A program made the position numbers and the translations under genes. The notes below the pieces were generated by a model. The model saw only the letters and a program-made list of their open reading frames with translations. It was not told the origin of the DNA and did no database searches. From Marivivens sp. LCG002 (GTDB lineage Bacteria; Pseudomonadota; Alphaproteobacteria; Rhodobacterales; Rhodobacteraceae): 64,000 nucleotides of DNA. The stretch covers positions 856,001-920,000 of the forward strand of contig NZ_CP127165.1 of assembly GCF_030264275.1 (NCBI RefSeq). Direction: 5' to 3'. Position 1 is the stretch's first letter; the number at the start of each line of letters is the position of its first letter. Below are positions 28,492-38,956 of the stretch, one piece after another.

Positions 28492-30047
28492 TGGAAAACC
28501 TTCTCTCCATCGTAACTTTCATTCCGCTTCTGGCAGCCGCTATTCTGGCGCTCTTCCTTCGCGGTGATGACGCAAGCGCCCAGCGGAACGCAAAATGGGT
28601 TGCCATGATCGCAACCGTTGCCACCTTCCTGGTTTCGCTCTTCATTCTGGCCGAGTTCGATCCTTCGAACACGGGCTTCCAGTTCGTTGAAGAACGCGCT
28701 TGGATCGCGGGCCTCACCTATAAGATGGGCGTTGACGGCATCTCGGTTCTGTTTGTGATGCTCACCACCTTCCTTATGCCGCTGGTGATCTGGTCGGCTT
28801 GGAACGTCGAAACGCGCGTCAAGGAATACATGATCGCCTTCCTTCTCCTTGAAACGCTGATGCTCGGCGTGTTCATGGCGCTGGACCTCGTTCTCTTCTA
28901 CGTCTTCTTCGAAGCGGGCCTTATCCCCATGTTCCTCATCATCGGGATCTGGGGCGGTGCGAACCGTATTTATGCGGCTTTCAAGTTCTTCCTCTACACC
29001 TTCCTTGGTTCGGTTCTCATGCTGGTTGCCATGGTTGCGATGTATGCGGATGCAGGCACCACCGATATTCCGACCCTTCTTACCCACAGCTTCGGTACCG
29101 AGACTTTCTCGATCCTCGGCATTCAGGTTGTCGGCGGGATGCAGACCCTCCTGTTCCTCGCGTTCTTCGCCTCCTTTGCGGTCAAGATGCCGATGTGGCC
29201 CGTCCACACCTGGCTTCCTGATGCGCACGTTCAGGCGCCGACCGCAGGTTCCGTGGTTCTTGCTGCGATCCTTCTCAAGATGGGCGGCTACGGCTTCCTC
29301 CGCTTCTCGCTCCCGATGTTCCCCGTCGGCTCCTATGTGATGAGCGATCTTGTGCTCTGGATGTCGGCGATCGCGATTGTCTACACCTCGCTCGTTGCGA
29401 TGGTGCAGGAAGACATGAAGAAGCTTATCGCCTATTCGTCGGTTGCGCACATGGGCTATGTGACCATGGGTATCTTTGCGGTGAACCAGCAGGGTATCGA
29501 CGGTGCGATCTTCCAGATGCTTTCGCACGGTTTCATCTCGGGCGCGCTCTTCCTTTGCGTCGGTGTGATCTATGACCGTATGCACACCCGCGAGATCGAC
29601 GCTTACGGCGGCCTTGTGAACCGCATGCCCGCCTATGCGCTGATTTTCATGTTCTTCACGATGGCAAACGTCGGTCTTCCGGGAACCTCGGGCTTTGTCG
29701 GCGAATTCCTGACGCTGATGGGCGCCTTCCAGGCGAACACCTGGGTTGCAGCCATTGCGACCACCGGTGTGATCTTCTCGGCTGCCTATGCGCTCTGGCT
29801 TTATCGCCGCGTCGTCATGGGCGACCTGATCAAGGAAAGCCTCAAGTCGATCACCGATATGACGGGCCGTGAAAAGATGATCTTTGCACCGCTCGTCGCG
29901 ATGACGATCCTTCTCGGCGTTTACCCGAGCCTTGCGACCGACATCATCGGGCCGAGCGTCGGCGCTCTTGTCGAACACTTCAATCACTCGGTAGACGCTT
30001 CCGGCCTCGCAGTCGTGGCCGAAGTCGTCGAAACCGCAGCGCACTAA
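28491..30047 (+). CDS. nuoM: NADH-quinone oxidoreductase subunit M
   Basis: The 518-residue ND4-type antiporter-like subunit. Key stretches are [20 protein letters not shown] with the conserved glutamate, [28 protein letters not shown], and [15 protein letters not shown]. About fourteen hydrophobic helices are present. The start overlaps the nuoL stop and nuoN follows after twelve bases with a GGAG site. Confidence 0.97.
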   Translation: MENLLSIVTFIPLLAAAILALFLRGDDASAQRNAKWVAMIATVATFLVSLFILAEFDPSNTGFQFVEERAWIAGLTYKMGVDGISVLFVMLTTFLMPLVIWSAWNVETRVKEYMIAFLLLETLMLGVFMALDLVLFYVFFEAGLIPMFLIIGIWGGANRIYAAFKFFLYTFLGSVLMLVAMVAMYADAGTTDIPTLLTHSFGTETFSILGIQVVGGMQTLLFLAFFASFAVKMPMWPVHTWLPDAHVQAPTAGSVVLAAILLKMGGYGFLRFSLPMFPVGSYVMSDLVLWMSAIAIVYTSLVAMVQEDMKKLIAYSSVAHMGYVTMGIFAVNQQGIDGAIFQMLSHGFISGALFLCVGVIYDRMHTREIDAYGGLVNRMPAYALIFMFFTMANVGLPGTSGFVGEFLTLMGAFQANTWVAAIATTGVIFSAAYALWLYRRVVMGDLIKESLKSITDMTGREKMIFAPLVAMTILLGVYPSLATDIIGPSVGALVEHFNHSVDASGLAVVAEVVETAAH

Positions 30048-30059
30048 GGAGCCGGATAA

Positions 30060-31496
30060 ATGATCTCTTCTGATATCCAGACCGTTCTTCCGGAAATCGT
30101 CATTGCTGTTTATGCGATGCTCGCTCTGCTTGGTGCTGTCTACACGACCAAAGACAAAGCCGCGCCGTTCCTGACGTGGCTCACCGCTGGGCTCTTTGCG
30201 GCGGTTGCCTTCTGGATTGCGGTCAACGGCTCTGGCACGAATGTCGCCTTCTCGGGGTCGTTCGTGGATGATGCGTTCTCGCGCTTTGCCAAGGTCGTGA
30301 TCCTGCTTTCGGCTGCTGCCGTTCTCGTCATGAGCCAGGACTATATGGCGCGCCGTGATCTGGCCCGTTTCGAATACCCGCTGCTGATCGCGCTTGCCGC
30401 TGTTGGTATGATGGTCATGGTCTCGGCTGGAGACCTCATGGCGCTCTACATGGGTCTCGAGCTTCAGTCGCTCGCGCTCTATGTCGTCGCTTCGCTCCGC
30501 CGCGACAGCATCAAGTCGACCGAAGCAGGTCTCAAGTACTTCGTGCTTGGCGCTCTCTCCTCGGGTCTGCTGCTCTATGGCGCATCGCTGACCTATGGTT
30601 TCGCGGGCACCACGCTCTTCTCGGGCATCATCGAAGCAACCCATGACGGCGTGTCGCTCGGTCTTCTCTTCGGTCTGGTGTTCCTGATCTCGGGCTTTGC
30701 CTTCAAGGTCTCGGCAGCGCCGTTCCACATGTGGACCCCCGACGTTTACGAAGGCTCGCCCACGCCCGTGACGGCCTTCTTTGCGACGGCCCCCAAGGTT
30801 GCGGCGATGGGGCTCTTTGCGCGCGTTGTCTTTGACGCCTTCGGCCATGTGGTCGGTGACTGGCAACAGATCGTGGCCTTCCTCTCGGTCATCTCGATGT
30901 TCCTTGGTGCCTTTGCCGCAATCGGTCAAAAGAACATCAAGCGTCTTATGGCCTATTCGTCCATCGCCCATATGGGCTTTGCGATGATGGGTCTTGCGGC
31001 GGGGTCGGCCTTTGGCGTTCAGGCGATGCTGATCTATCTTGCGATCTATGTCACCATGAACATCGGCACCTTTGCTTTCATCCTGTCGATGGAAAAGAAC
31101 GGTTCTCCCGTCACCGAAATCGCCGCTCTCAACCAATATGCCAAGAAAGAGCCGCTCAAGGCGCTGGCTGTTCTGGTCCTGATGTTCAGCCTTGCTGGTG
31201 TTCCGCCGATGGTTGGCTTTATGGGCAAGTTCTATGTGCTTCGTGCCGCTTATGATGCAGGTCTTGCATGGCTTGCCATTGCGGGTGTGATCGCTTCGGT
31301 GATCGGTGCGTTTTACTATCTCCGCGTCGTTTACTTCATGTATTTCGGCAAGGAAGGCGACGGCATCGAAACCAACATGGCTCCGACCGCTTGGGCAATG
31401 CTCATGGGTTCGGCACTCATCATGGTCGTCGGCATCGTGAACCTCTTCGGTATCGAGCCTCTCGCAGCGGCAGCGGCACAGACGCTTGTCAACTAA
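30060..31496 (+). CDS. nuoN: NADH-quinone oxidoreductase subunit N
   Basis: The 478-residue ND2-type antiporter-like subunit. It shows [20 protein letters not shown] with the conserved glutamate, [31 protein letters not shown], and [18 protein letters not shown]. The final helices end near [11 protein letters not shown]. Its last codons overlap the start of birA by eleven bases, tying biotin ligase to the Complex I transcript as in related genomes. Confidence 0.97.
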   Translation: MISSDIQTVLPEIVIAVYAMLALLGAVYTTKDKAAPFLTWLTAGLFAAVAFWIAVNGSGTNVAFSGSFVDDAFSRFAKVVILLSAAAVLVMSQDYMARRDLARFEYPLLIALAAVGMMVMVSAGDLMALYMGLELQSLALYVVASLRRDSIKSTEAGLKYFVLGALSSGLLLYGASLTYGFAGTTLFSGIIEATHDGVSLGLLFGLVFLISGFAFKVSAAPFHMWTPDVYEGSPTPVTAFFATAPKVAAMGLFARVVFDAFGHVVGDWQQIVAFLSVISMFLGAFAAIGQKNIKRLMAYSSIAHMGFAMMGLAAGSAFGVQAMLIYLAIYVTMNIGTFAFILSMEKNGSPVTEIAALNQYAKKEPLKALAVLVLMFSLAGVPPMVGFMGKFYVLRAAYDAGLAWLAIAGVIASVIGAFYYLRVVYFMYFGKEGDGIETNMAPTAWAMLMGSALIMVVGIVNLFGIEPLAAAAAQTLVN

Positions 31497-32247
31497 CGAG
31501 CAAGCAAAGGCCGTCTGGCCCGAGGGCTACGAACTCGTAGTCCTTGATGAGGTGGACAGCACAATGGCAGAAGCCGCGCGACGCGCGGCTTTTGTCCGTT
31601 CTCCCACATGGATATTGGCGCTGCGGCAAACCAACGGGCGGGGGCGGCGTGGTCGCCCTTGGGCCGATCCCGTGGGCAACCTTGCCGCGACGCTGATCTT
31701 CAAACCCGCAGCTACCCCTGCCGATGGGGCAAAGCGCTCTTTCCTCGCAGCGCTGGCGCTCTATGAGGCCCTGTCGTTTTATGTGGATCGCACGCGGCTC
31801 GGGCTCAAATGGCCGAATGACGTGCTCTTGGACGGCCGCAAGATCGCGGGCATCCTTCTGGAAAGCAGCGGCACCGCAGAGCGGCTTGAATGGCTTTCGC
31901 TCGGTATCGGCGTGAACCTTGCCCATACACCGCCCCGTGCGCCCGATGCCGACTTCGGACCCGTCTCTCTTGCCGAGGCCATCGGGCAGACCGTCCCGCA
32001 GCAGGAGTTCCTCACGGTTCTTGCCGACACCTATGCCACCCAAGAAGACAAGCTCCGCTACTTCGGGTTCGAGCGCATAAGGGAAGACTGGCTCCGCCAT
32101 GCGATCAAACTGGGTGAGGTGATTACGGCGCGCCTGCCCAAGGAAAACATCTCGGGCATCTTCGAAACCATCGACATCGAGGGCAATCTGGTCCTATTGA
32201 CGGGGAGAGGACATGTCACGGTCACGGCTGCCGATGTCTATTTCTAA
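31486..32247 (+). CDS. birA: Biotin--[acetyl-CoA-carboxylase] ligase
   Basis: A 253-residue ligase that activates biotin with ATP and attaches it to the carboxylase carrier protein. It has the biotinyl-AMP loop [10 protein letters not shown], the substrate-binding [20 protein letters not shown], and a small C-terminal beta domain ([12 protein letters not shown]). The N-terminal DNA-binding domain of the E. coli enzyme is missing, so it should be a pure ligase. The TTG start at 31486 lies inside nuoN and depends on translational coupling; no strong ribosome site is seen. Confidence 0.9.
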   Translation: MSTNEQAKAVWPEGYELVVLDEVDSTMAEAARRAAFVRSPTWILALRQTNGRGRRGRPWADPVGNLAATLIFKPAATPADGAKRSFLAALALYEALSFYVDRTRLGLKWPNDVLLDGRKIAGILLESSGTAERLEWLSLGIGVNLAHTPPRAPDADFGPVSLAEAIGQTVPQQEFLTVLADTYATQEDKLRYFGFERIREDWLRHAIKLGEVITARLPKENISGIFETIDIEGNLVLLTGRGHVTVTAADVYF

Positions 32248-32261
32248 CGAGGGAGTGGTCC

Positions 32262-33035
32262 ATGCTTCTGGCCATTGATTGCGGAAATACAAATACCGTT
32301 TTCTCGATCTGGGACGGGACCGAGTTCCTTGCCACGTGGCGCACCTCGACCGAATGGCAGCGGACGGCGGATCAGTATTACGTCTGGCTTGCAACTTTGA
32401 TGCAGCATCGCAAGGTAGATGTCGAAATCGACGAAGTGATCATCTCATCGACCGTTCCGCGCGTTGTGTTCAACCTTCGGGTTCTGGCGGATCGCTATTT
32501 CAATTGCCGCCCCCTTGTCGTGGGAAAACCCGAATGCGCGCTTCCGATGCCGCCGCGCGTCGATGCGGGCACCACGGTCGGCCCCGACCGTCTTGTCAAT
32601 TCGGCTGGGGCGTTCGACCGTCACGGCGGCAATCTCATCGTTGTCGATTTCGGCACCGCGACGACCTTTGACGTTGTGGCCGAGGATGGCGCCTATGTCG
32701 GAGGTGTCATCGCGCCGGGGGTAAACCTCAGTCTCGAAGCCTTGCACCATGCGGCAGCGGCTCTACCTCATGTCGATATAAGTCGCCCCTCGGGGGTGAT
32801 CGGCACCAACACCGTCGCCTGCATGCAGTCGGGCGTTTACTGGGGCTATGTGGGCGTCGTGCGCGAGATTTGCGCGCGTATCCGCGCCGAATATGCAAAG
32901 CCCATGAAAATTATTGGCACCGGCGGGCTCGCCCGCCTGTTCGAACAGGCCGAAAATTTGTTCGACGCAATAGAAGACGACCTCACGATGCACGGGCTGA
33001 CCGTCATCCATGACTTTAATAAGGAAACTACATGA
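32262..33035 (+). CDS. coaX: Type III pantothenate kinase
   Basis: A 257-residue kinase that phosphorylates pantothenate, the first step of coenzyme A synthesis. It belongs to the ASKHA fold: the phosphate-binding motif is LLAIDCGNTNTVFSIWDG at the start, then GADRLVN-like GPDRLVNSAGAF, VDFGTATTFDVV and IIGTGGLARL near the end. Its stop overlaps the RNase J start as ATGA (33032-33035), so the two are coupled. Confidence 0.93.
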   Translation: MLLAIDCGNTNTVFSIWDGTEFLATWRTSTEWQRTADQYYVWLATLMQHRKVDVEIDEVIISSTVPRVVFNLRVLADRYFNCRPLVVGKPECALPMPPRVDAGTTVGPDRLVNSAGAFDRHGGNLIVVDFGTATTFDVVAEDGAYVGGVIAPGVNLSLEALHHAAAALPHVDISRPSGVIGTNTVACMQSGVYWGYVGVVREICARIRAEYAKPMKIIGTGGLARLFEQAENLFDAIEDDLTMHGLTVIHDFNKETT

Positions 33036-34711
33036 GCAGTGCGAAAAGCACCAACCGCCTGATTTACTTGCCGCTCGGCGGCGCCGGAGAAATCGGGATG
33101 AACGCCTATGTTTACGGCTATGGCGAACCCGACAAAGAACGTCTGATCGTTGTCGACCTTGGCGTGACCTTCCCAGATATGGACACCTCTCCGGGTGTCG
33201 ATCTGATTATGCCCGATGTGGCTTGGCTCGAAGCGCGTAAGGACCGTATCGAAGCAATCCTGATCACCCACGCGCACGAAGACCACGTGGGCGGCGTCGG
33301 GCATCTTTGGGAGCGTCTTGGCGCACCCGTCTATGCCCGCGAGTTCACCGCCCATATCGCGCGTCTCAAGATGGCTGACGTTGGTCTTCCTGACGGCACC
33401 GTGCACACGGTTGCCGCTTGGCCGCATATGTCGACCTTTGGCCCGTTCAAAGTCGGCTTTATCCCCGTGTCCCACTCGATCCCTGAAAGCGCGGGGCTTG
33501 TGATCGACACGCCTGCGGGACGTGTGATCCATTCGGGCGACTTCAAGATCGACCACACGCCCGTTGTGGGTGATCCCTTTGACGAGGCGCTTTGGGCCGA
33601 GGCCGCAAAGGACGGCGTGCGCGCTTTGATGTGCGACTCGACCAACGTCTTTTCTCCCGCTCCAGGACGGTCCGAAGCAACGCTTGCCGAACCGATTGAA
33701 GAGCTGCTCAAGACTGCAACGGGCATGGTGGTCGCCACGACATTCGCCTCCAACATCGCACGTTTGAAAACCATTGCGACAGCGGCGGAAAAGGCAGGGC
33801 GGAGCGTCTGTCTTTTGGGCCGTGCGATGCGCCGTATGGTCGAAGCAGGGCTTGAAACGGGCGTGCTCGACGGCTTCCCCAAGACCATCCTTGCCGAAGA
33901 TGCTGTCGACGTGCCGCGCCAGAACCTGTTGCTTCTGGTCACGGGGTCCCAAGGCGAACGCCGCGCCGCTTCGGCCCAGCTTGCCAACGGGAAATATATG
34001 GGTCTGACCCTGAAAGAGGGGGACACGTTCCTCTTTTCGTCCAAGACCATTCCCGGGAACGAGCGGGGCGTGATCCGTATCATGAACCAGCTCTCGGAAA
34101 AGGGCGTTGACGTGATCGACGATCGCGGCGGTCTTTACCACGTCTCGGGCCATGCGAACCGTCCCGACCTTGAAAAGATGCACGACATCGTCAAGCCCAA
34201 GATGCTTGTGCCCATGCACGGCGAGCATCGCCATTTGCGCGAACATGCCAAACTCGGCGAGGCCAAGGGGATCGGCTCTATCGTTGCCGTCAACGGCATG
34301 ATGATCGACCTGACGAGCAATTACCCCCATGTGGCCGAATATGTCGAAACGGGGCGCACCTATCTTGATGGTTCGGTCCAGATCGGAGCGCTTGATGGGA
34401 TCGTGCGCGACCGTATCCGCATGGCGCTCAACGGGCTTGTGGTCGTCACCCTCATCATGGACGAGAACGACGAGCCCTTGGGCGAACCGTGGTGCGAAAT
34501 TCAGGGTCTTCCTGAAACGGGGCGCAACAACGCCGCTCTGGTCGAAGTCCTCGAGGGTGAATTGAACCAGTTCCTCATGCGCGCCGACGACAAGATCCTG
34601 ACAGACGACGACAAGCTCGAGAAAGAACTGTCTCAGGTGGCGCGCCGTGTCGCGCAATCCGAGATCGGCAAAAAGCCCGAAGTGGTGGTCGTGATCAGCC
34701 GTTTGAGCTGA
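33032..34711 (+). CDS. rnj: Ribonuclease J
   Basis: A 559-residue metallo-beta-lactamase nuclease with 5'-exonuclease and possible endonuclease activity in RNA maturation and decay. The zinc motif THAHEDH gives H80, H82, D84 and H85; SHSIPES, HSGDFKID and the beta-CASP motifs (CDSTNVF, SGHANRPDLEKMH, PMHGEHRHL) follow. Alphaproteobacteria commonly carry this enzyme beside RNase E. The gene ends the nuo-birA-coaX-rnj run and is followed by a strong hairpin. Confidence 0.94.
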   Translation: MSSAKSTNRLIYLPLGGAGEIGMNAYVYGYGEPDKERLIVVDLGVTFPDMDTSPGVDLIMPDVAWLEARKDRIEAILITHAHEDHVGGVGHLWERLGAPVYAREFTAHIARLKMADVGLPDGTVHTVAAWPHMSTFGPFKVGFIPVSHSIPESAGLVIDTPAGRVIHSGDFKIDHTPVVGDPFDEALWAEAAKDGVRALMCDSTNVFSPAPGRSEATLAEPIEELLKTATGMVVATTFASNIARLKTIATAAEKAGRSVCLLGRAMRRMVEAGLETGVLDGFPKTILAEDAVDVPRQNLLLLVTGSQGERRAASAQLANGKYMGLTLKEGDTFLFSSKTIPGNERGVIRIMNQLSEKGVDVIDDRGGLYHVSGHANRPDLEKMHDIVKPKMLVPMHGEHRHLREHAKLGEAKGIGSIVAVNGMMIDLTSNYPHVAEYVETGRTYLDGSVQIGALDGIVRDRIRMALNGLVVVTLIMDENDEPLGEPWCEIQGLPETGRNNAALVEVLEGELNQFLMRADDKILTDDDKLEKELSQVARRVAQSEIGKKPEVVVVISRLS

Positions 34712-34730
34712 TCAAGGCGACACAAAAGCA

Positions 34731-34757
34731 AAAGGCCCGCCGATTGAGCGGGCCTTT
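34731..34757 (+). terminator. Bidirectional terminator between rnj and the DEAD-box helicase
   Basis: A perfect 10-bp stem (AAAGGCCCGC/GCGGGCCTTT) with a seven-base loop is followed on the plus strand by TT and on the minus strand by TGCTTTTG. It lies 19 bases after rnj and 17 bases after the end of the convergent helicase gene, so it can serve both. Confidence 0.8.
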
Positions 34758-34774
34758 TTCGTTCTGTGGGGCGC

Positions 34775-36274
34775 TTAGCTGGCTTGGCGCTCGGCAAAGC
34801 TCAGGCGGATGAACTCGGGCACATCGTCGCCCATCCCGATAAAGCTGTCCTCGCGGGCGTTGCGACGCGGATTGCCACGGTTGCCGCGTTCATTGCGGTC
34901 GTGGTTGCGCTCTTCACGGCGATCATCACGCTTGTGCTCGTGACGGTCTTCACGCTTGTGCTCGTGACGGGGTTGGCGCTCTTCTTTGGCTTCAACCTCT
35001 TGAACTTCATTGGTGTTGGCGGCGTGGGGCGCATCGCTGCGCTTGTCCTCTCCGCGCTTGCCACGGCGGGACCGCGAACGCCGCTTGTCGTCGCCTTCCT
35101 CTTCGCGCGGATCGGCCGCTTCGGTCGGAACAGGGTTTTCCAGACGCGGAATTTCGATCTGGACCAGCTTTTCCACAGCGTCGAAATACTTTTCGTCACG
35201 CGGCGAACAGATCATGATCGCGGCACCCTTGCGGCCTGCGCGACCTGTGCGGCCGATGCGGTGGACATAGTCCTCGGCATGGCTGGGCACGTCGAAGTTG
35301 AACACATGGCTAACAGCAGGGATATCGAGCCCGCGGGCTGCCACATCCGAGGCGCAAAGGAAACGCACGTCGCCGTTGCGGAAGCCTTCGAGCGTCTTCA
35401 TACGGTGCGATTGCTCAAGATCGCCGTGGATCGCTTCGGCGTTATAGCCGTATTTGCGGAGCGATTTTGCTGTGATATCGACGTCGGCCTTGCGATTGCA
35501 GAAGATGATCGCGTTGGTGCAAGCGTCACCCTCTTTGTCGATCAGGGCGCGCAGGAGCTTGCGCTTTTCACTGCCTTCGCGATCGCGGCGCGAGGCTTTG
35601 AACATCACCACGCCTTGGGTGATGTTTTCCGAGGTCGTCGCAGCGCGCGCCACTTCGACCTTTGCAGGGTTCGAAAGGAACGTATTGGTGATGCGCTCGA
35701 TCTCGGGGGCCATAGTGGCCGAGAAGAACAGCGTCTGACGGGTAAAGGGCGTCAGGTTGAAGATGCGTTCGATGTCGGGGATGAACCCCATGTCGAGCAT
35801 ACGGTCGGCCTCGTCCACGACCATGATCTGAACGCCCGTCAGGAGCAGCTTGCCGCGTTCGAAATGGTCAAGAAGACGGCCGGGGGTGGCGATAAGCACA
35901 TCGACACCGCGATCGATCAGGGCGTCCTGATCCTTGAACGACACACCACCGATCAAGAGAGCCTTGGTCAGTTTGGTATGTTTGGCGTAGATGTCGAAGT
36001 TCTCGGCCACCTGAGCAGCGAGCTCGCGCGTGGGGCAGAGCACCAAGCTGCGCGGCATACGCGCCCGCGCGCGGCCTCGGCCAAGAAGATGGATCATCGG
36101 GAGCGTAAAGCTCGCGGTCTTACCTGTGCCCGTTTGGGCGATGCCAAGCACGTCCTGGCCGGTAAGGGCGGCGGGAATGGCGCCTGCCTGAATGGGGGTG
36201 GGGGTCTCGTAGCCGGCTTCAGAGATGGCCTTGAGAACCTTCGGATCGAGGTTCAGTTCTGAGAATGTGGTCAT
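34775..36274 (-). CDS. rhlE: DEAD-box ATP-dependent RNA helicase, RhlE type
   Basis: A 499-residue helicase that unwinds short RNA duplexes, usually in ribosome assembly, RNA decay or cold adaptation. All core motifs are present: TPIQ (26-29), AQTGTGKT (46-53), PTREL, DEAD (154-157), SAT, and HRIGRTGRAG. After about residue 385 comes a basic, Arg/His/Asp-rich tail that should bind RNA. The 5' leader is about 90 bases long if the promoter at 36374-36402 is used, as is common for cold-regulated helicases. Confidence 0.93.
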   Translation of the reverse strand: MTTFSELNLDPKVLKAISEAGYETPTPIQAGAIPAALTGQDVLGIAQTGTGKTASFTLPMIHLLGRGRARARMPRSLVLCPTRELAAQVAENFDIYAKHTKLTKALLIGGVSFKDQDALIDRGVDVLIATPGRLLDHFERGKLLLTGVQIMVVDEADRMLDMGFIPDIERIFNLTPFTRQTLFFSATMAPEIERITNTFLSNPAKVEVARAATTSENITQGVVMFKASRRDREGSEKRKLLRALIDKEGDACTNAIIFCNRKADVDITAKSLRKYGYNAEAIHGDLEQSHRMKTLEGFRNGDVRFLCASDVAARGLDIPAVSHVFNFDVPSHAEDYVHRIGRTGRAGRKGAAIMICSPRDEKYFDAVEKLVQIEIPRLENPVPTEAADPREEEGDDKRRSRSRRGKRGEDKRSDAPHAANTNEVQEVEAKEERQPRHEHKREDRHEHKRDDRREERNHDRNERGNRGNPRRNAREDSFIGMGDDVPEFIRLSFAERQAS

Positions 36275-36373
36275 TAGCGTCCAAGCTTGGGCACGGGCGG
36301 TCCTCGTGCCTATGAGTTATGGAGCGCAATAGTCAGGGCGCCCCTCGGCGGAATCCCCTTGCAGGGATGTGTC

Positions 36374-36402
36374 CACATAGCCCTATCTTGGCAAAACGTC
36401 AA
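36374..36402 (-). promoter_or_regulatory. Sigma-70-type promoter of the DEAD-box helicase
   Basis: On the minus strand TTGACG (36402-36397) and TATGTG (36379-36374) are 17 bases apart. Five of six -35 bases match the consensus. The start codon is about 100 bases downstream at 36274, leaving a leader of roughly 90 bases. Confidence 0.55.
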
Positions 36403-36414
36403 TCTGAGAGGGGT

Positions 36415-37167
36415 TTAGCCCTTTTTTTGTTCGCTCTCTGCTTCTTGTCGCATCACGGCAAGCCTTCGGAACATGTTTCGACCATCAAGGTTGAGCACCC
36501 GAAGCAGGTGGATGGAGAGCGGTCCGGCGGTCGGCGCCATGCGTGCGTCCTCCATGATCGGAGCGATGAGGTTGACTTCGAGATCCCCTTCCAGAAGCGA
36601 GAAATGCGGCATGGTCAGGGGTAAGGGCGCATTGCGCCGCTGGGTCAAAGGAAAGGGCTGGGACGGATCGTAACCCGAATAAAGCCGCTCGCTCTCATAG
36701 AGTTTCATCATGGAAAACATGACGTTGAGCGTTTGCCCGACTTTGCGGTCCATCTCGGTTTCGCCATGATCGGCAAAGGTGATGATCGAGGAGATGAGCC
36801 AGCGCGGGTTCAGCTCGTCACACAAGAACTCGCCCTGTTCGCGCCAAAGACGGTTGAAGAGCGCGGGCGCGTGCGCGGGCCAATCGCGTTTGCGCAGGAT
36901 CATGATCAGGAGCGAGTTGAAGAAGGACAGATAGGATTTGCCGACGAATTCGGGGATCATTTCCGACGCACGGCGCACAAGGCCCGAGTCGCTTGTCGTG
37001 TTGAGTTCGGTCTGCGCAAGGATCGTGCGACGCGCCATCGGGCCGAAATCCACGTCGATTTCGGGAAACCCGTCTTCGGGCGCGATATTGATCGGCGCGC
37101 GCCGCTTGCGCCAGATCTGGACCAGCGGCCAAAGGCCTTCGTTGAATGTCTTGTCGATATCGGCCAA
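36415..37167 (-). CDS. Hypothetical protein
   Basis: A 250-residue mainly helical soluble protein of unknown function. Notable segments are the acidic DGFPEIDVDFGPMARRTILA, VGKSYLSFFNSLLIMILRKRDWP and the C-terminal LSIHLLRVLNLDGRNMFRRLAVMRQE. TTG at 37167 is taken as the start because GGGAG ends six bases upstream and no ATG is available until well inside the protein. It lies 92 bases from the end of prfC on the same strand. I do not recognise a family. Confidence 0.6.
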   Translation of the reverse strand: MADIDKTFNEGLWPLVQIWRKRRAPINIAPEDGFPEIDVDFGPMARRTILAQTELNTTSDSGLVRRASEMIPEFVGKSYLSFFNSLLIMILRKRDWPAHAPALFNRLWREQGEFLCDELNPRWLISSIITFADHGETEMDRKVGQTLNVMFSMMKLYESERLYSGYDPSQPFPLTQRRNAPLPLTMPHFSLLEGDLEVNLIAPIMEDARMAPTAGPLSIHLLRVLNLDGRNMFRRLAVMRQEAESEQKKG

Positions 37168-37259
37168 GTCACGCTCCCGCTTTTGGTGTTCAATCAATAG
37201 GCGAAGGGGCAGGGCGTGCAAAGGGCCAAAGAAAAAGGGCAGCTTGCGCCGCCCCCGTC

Positions 37260-38867
37260 TTAGACCATCATTTCCTTGGTCGCCGTCAGTTTGACATCGG
37301 GATAGTCGCGTATCACGCGGTCGATGTCCCACTGGAGGCGGGTAAGGAAGACGACATCGCCGTCATTGTCATGGCTGATGTGTTGTTTGTTGGCGGCGAT
37401 GAATTTCTCGACTGCAGTTTTCTCGCCCGAGACCCAGCGGGCCGAGGTGAACTGTGACGGCTCGAACCGCACGGGAAGCCCGTATTCAAGCTCGATCCGG
37501 CTGGCCAGCACTTCGAATTGAAGCTGGCCGACGACGCCGACGATAAAACCCGACCCGAAGGCTGGTTTGAACACCTTGGCCGCGCCTTCTTCGGCGAACT
37601 GCATGAGCGCCTTTTCAAGGTGCTTGGCTTTCATCGGATCGCCTGCACGGCAATTCTGGAGGAGTTCGGGCGCAAAGGACGGAATGCCCGTGACCTTGAG
37701 GTTCTCGCCCTCGGTCAAGGTATCACCGATGCGAAGCTGTCCGTGGTTGGGGATGCCGATAATATCGCCGGCCCATGCCTCTTCCGCCAATTCGCGGTCG
37801 GACGCGAGAAAGAGCACAGGGTTCGAGATCGCCATCGGCTTTTTCGACCGCACATGGGTGAGCTTCATGCCGCGCTGGAAGTGACCCGAAGCCAGACGGA
37901 CAAAGGCCACACGGTCGCGGTGCTTGGGGTCCATGTTCGCCTGAACCTTGAACACAAAGCCTGTGACTTTGGTCTCTTCCGGTGCAATGGCGCGGGGATC
38001 GGCGCTTTGGGGCTGGGGTTCGGGGCCATAGGTTCCGATGCCTTCCATAAGCTCTTTGACGCCGAAAGAGTTGATGGCCGATCCGAACCAGATCGGGGTC
38101 ATCGTGCCTTCGAGAACGGCCTTGTGATCGAGCGCAGGCAGCAGCTCGCGCGCCATCTCGATCTCTTCAAAGAACTTTTCGAGAAGATGCGCAGGCACGT
38201 GCTCTTTGAGTTTGGGATCATCCAGACCTTCGATCTTGATGCTTTCGGCGACGCGGTTACGATCCGCGCGGTCCATCAACTCAAGACGGTTGCGCAAAAG
38301 GTCGTAGCACCCCAAAAACTCGCGCCCGACGCCGATGGGCCAAGAGGCGGGGGTCACGTCGATCGCGAGGTTTTCCTGAATCTCGTCGATGATTTCAAAG
38401 GTATCGCGGCTTTCGCGGTCCATCTTGTTACAGAAGGTCAGGATCGGAAGATCGCGCAGACGGCAAACCTCGAAGAGTTTCTGGGTTTGGCTCTCCACAC
38501 CCTTTGCCCCGTCGATCACCATGACCGCAGCGTCCACCGCCGTCAGCGTGCGATAGGTGTCTTCGGAAAAGTCCGAGTGACCGGGGGTATCGACAAGGTT
38601 GAAGCGGAATTTGCCGAAATCGAAGGACATGGCCGAGGCCGAGACCGAGATCCCGCGGTCCTTTTCCATCTGCATGAAGTCGGACCGTGTGCGGCGCGCT
38701 TCGCCCTTGGCGCGGACCTGACCTGCCATCTGGATTGCGCCCCCGAAAAGGAGGAACTTTTCAGTGAGAGTCGTCTTGCCTGCGTCGGGGTGCGAGATGA
38801 TCGCAAAAGTCCGGCGGCGGGCGATTTCGGCAGGGAGGTCGGGGCGGTTTGAAGCGGTGTCTAGCAT
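37260..38867 (-). CDS. prfC: Peptide chain release factor 3
   Basis: A 535-residue translational GTPase that recycles RF1 and RF2 from the ribosome after termination. The G domain shows SHPDAGKTTLTEKFL (G1), the GISVSASAM switch, DTPGHSDFSEDTYRTL (G3) and CNKMDRE (G4). Domain II and the RF3-specific C-terminal domain follow (VGVVGQLQFEVLASRIELEY). The ATG at 38867 follows an out-of-family region and gives the expected length. Confidence 0.95.
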   Translation of the reverse strand: MLDTASNRPDLPAEIARRRTFAIISHPDAGKTTLTEKFLLFGGAIQMAGQVRAKGEARRTRSDFMQMEKDRGISVSASAMSFDFGKFRFNLVDTPGHSDFSEDTYRTLTAVDAAVMVIDGAKGVESQTQKLFEVCRLRDLPILTFCNKMDRESRDTFEIIDEIQENLAIDVTPASWPIGVGREFLGCYDLLRNRLELMDRADRNRVAESIKIEGLDDPKLKEHVPAHLLEKFFEEIEMARELLPALDHKAVLEGTMTPIWFGSAINSFGVKELMEGIGTYGPEPQPQSADPRAIAPEETKVTGFVFKVQANMDPKHRDRVAFVRLASGHFQRGMKLTHVRSKKPMAISNPVLFLASDRELAEEAWAGDIIGIPNHGQLRIGDTLTEGENLKVTGIPSFAPELLQNCRAGDPMKAKHLEKALMQFAEEGAAKVFKPAFGSGFIVGVVGQLQFEVLASRIELEYGLPVRFEPSQFTSARWVSGEKTAVEKFIAANKQHISHDNDGDVVFLTRLQWDIDRVIRDYPDVKLTATKEMMV

Positions 38868-38909
38868 GGCCGCGCGTATAGTCCCGCAAGGGCCCTCTGG
38901 CAAGAAATC

Positions 38910-38939
38910 AAAAGGGCCGAAGTCGTCTTCGGCCCTTTT
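38910..38939 (-). terminator. Terminator after the globin-coupled chemoreceptor gene
   Basis: A 13-bp perfect stem with a four-base loop (TCGT on the plus strand) has A-runs on one side and T-runs on the other, so it can end transcription on the minus strand 18 bases after the chemoreceptor stop. It also lies 43 bases upstream of prfC. Confidence 0.8.
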
Positions 38940-38956
38940 TCTTGTGCAAGGTTTTT

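Noticed and set aside
28488-31136. 882-codon minus-strand open frame opposite nuoM and nuoN
   Set aside because: It is exactly antisense to two conserved genes, has a His/Arg/Asp-rich composition typical of mirrored high-GC coding DNA, and no ribosome site or family motif.
32846-34657. 603-codon minus-strand open frame opposite coaX and rnj
   Set aside because: Antisense of RNase J; composition is that of a mirrored coding frame.
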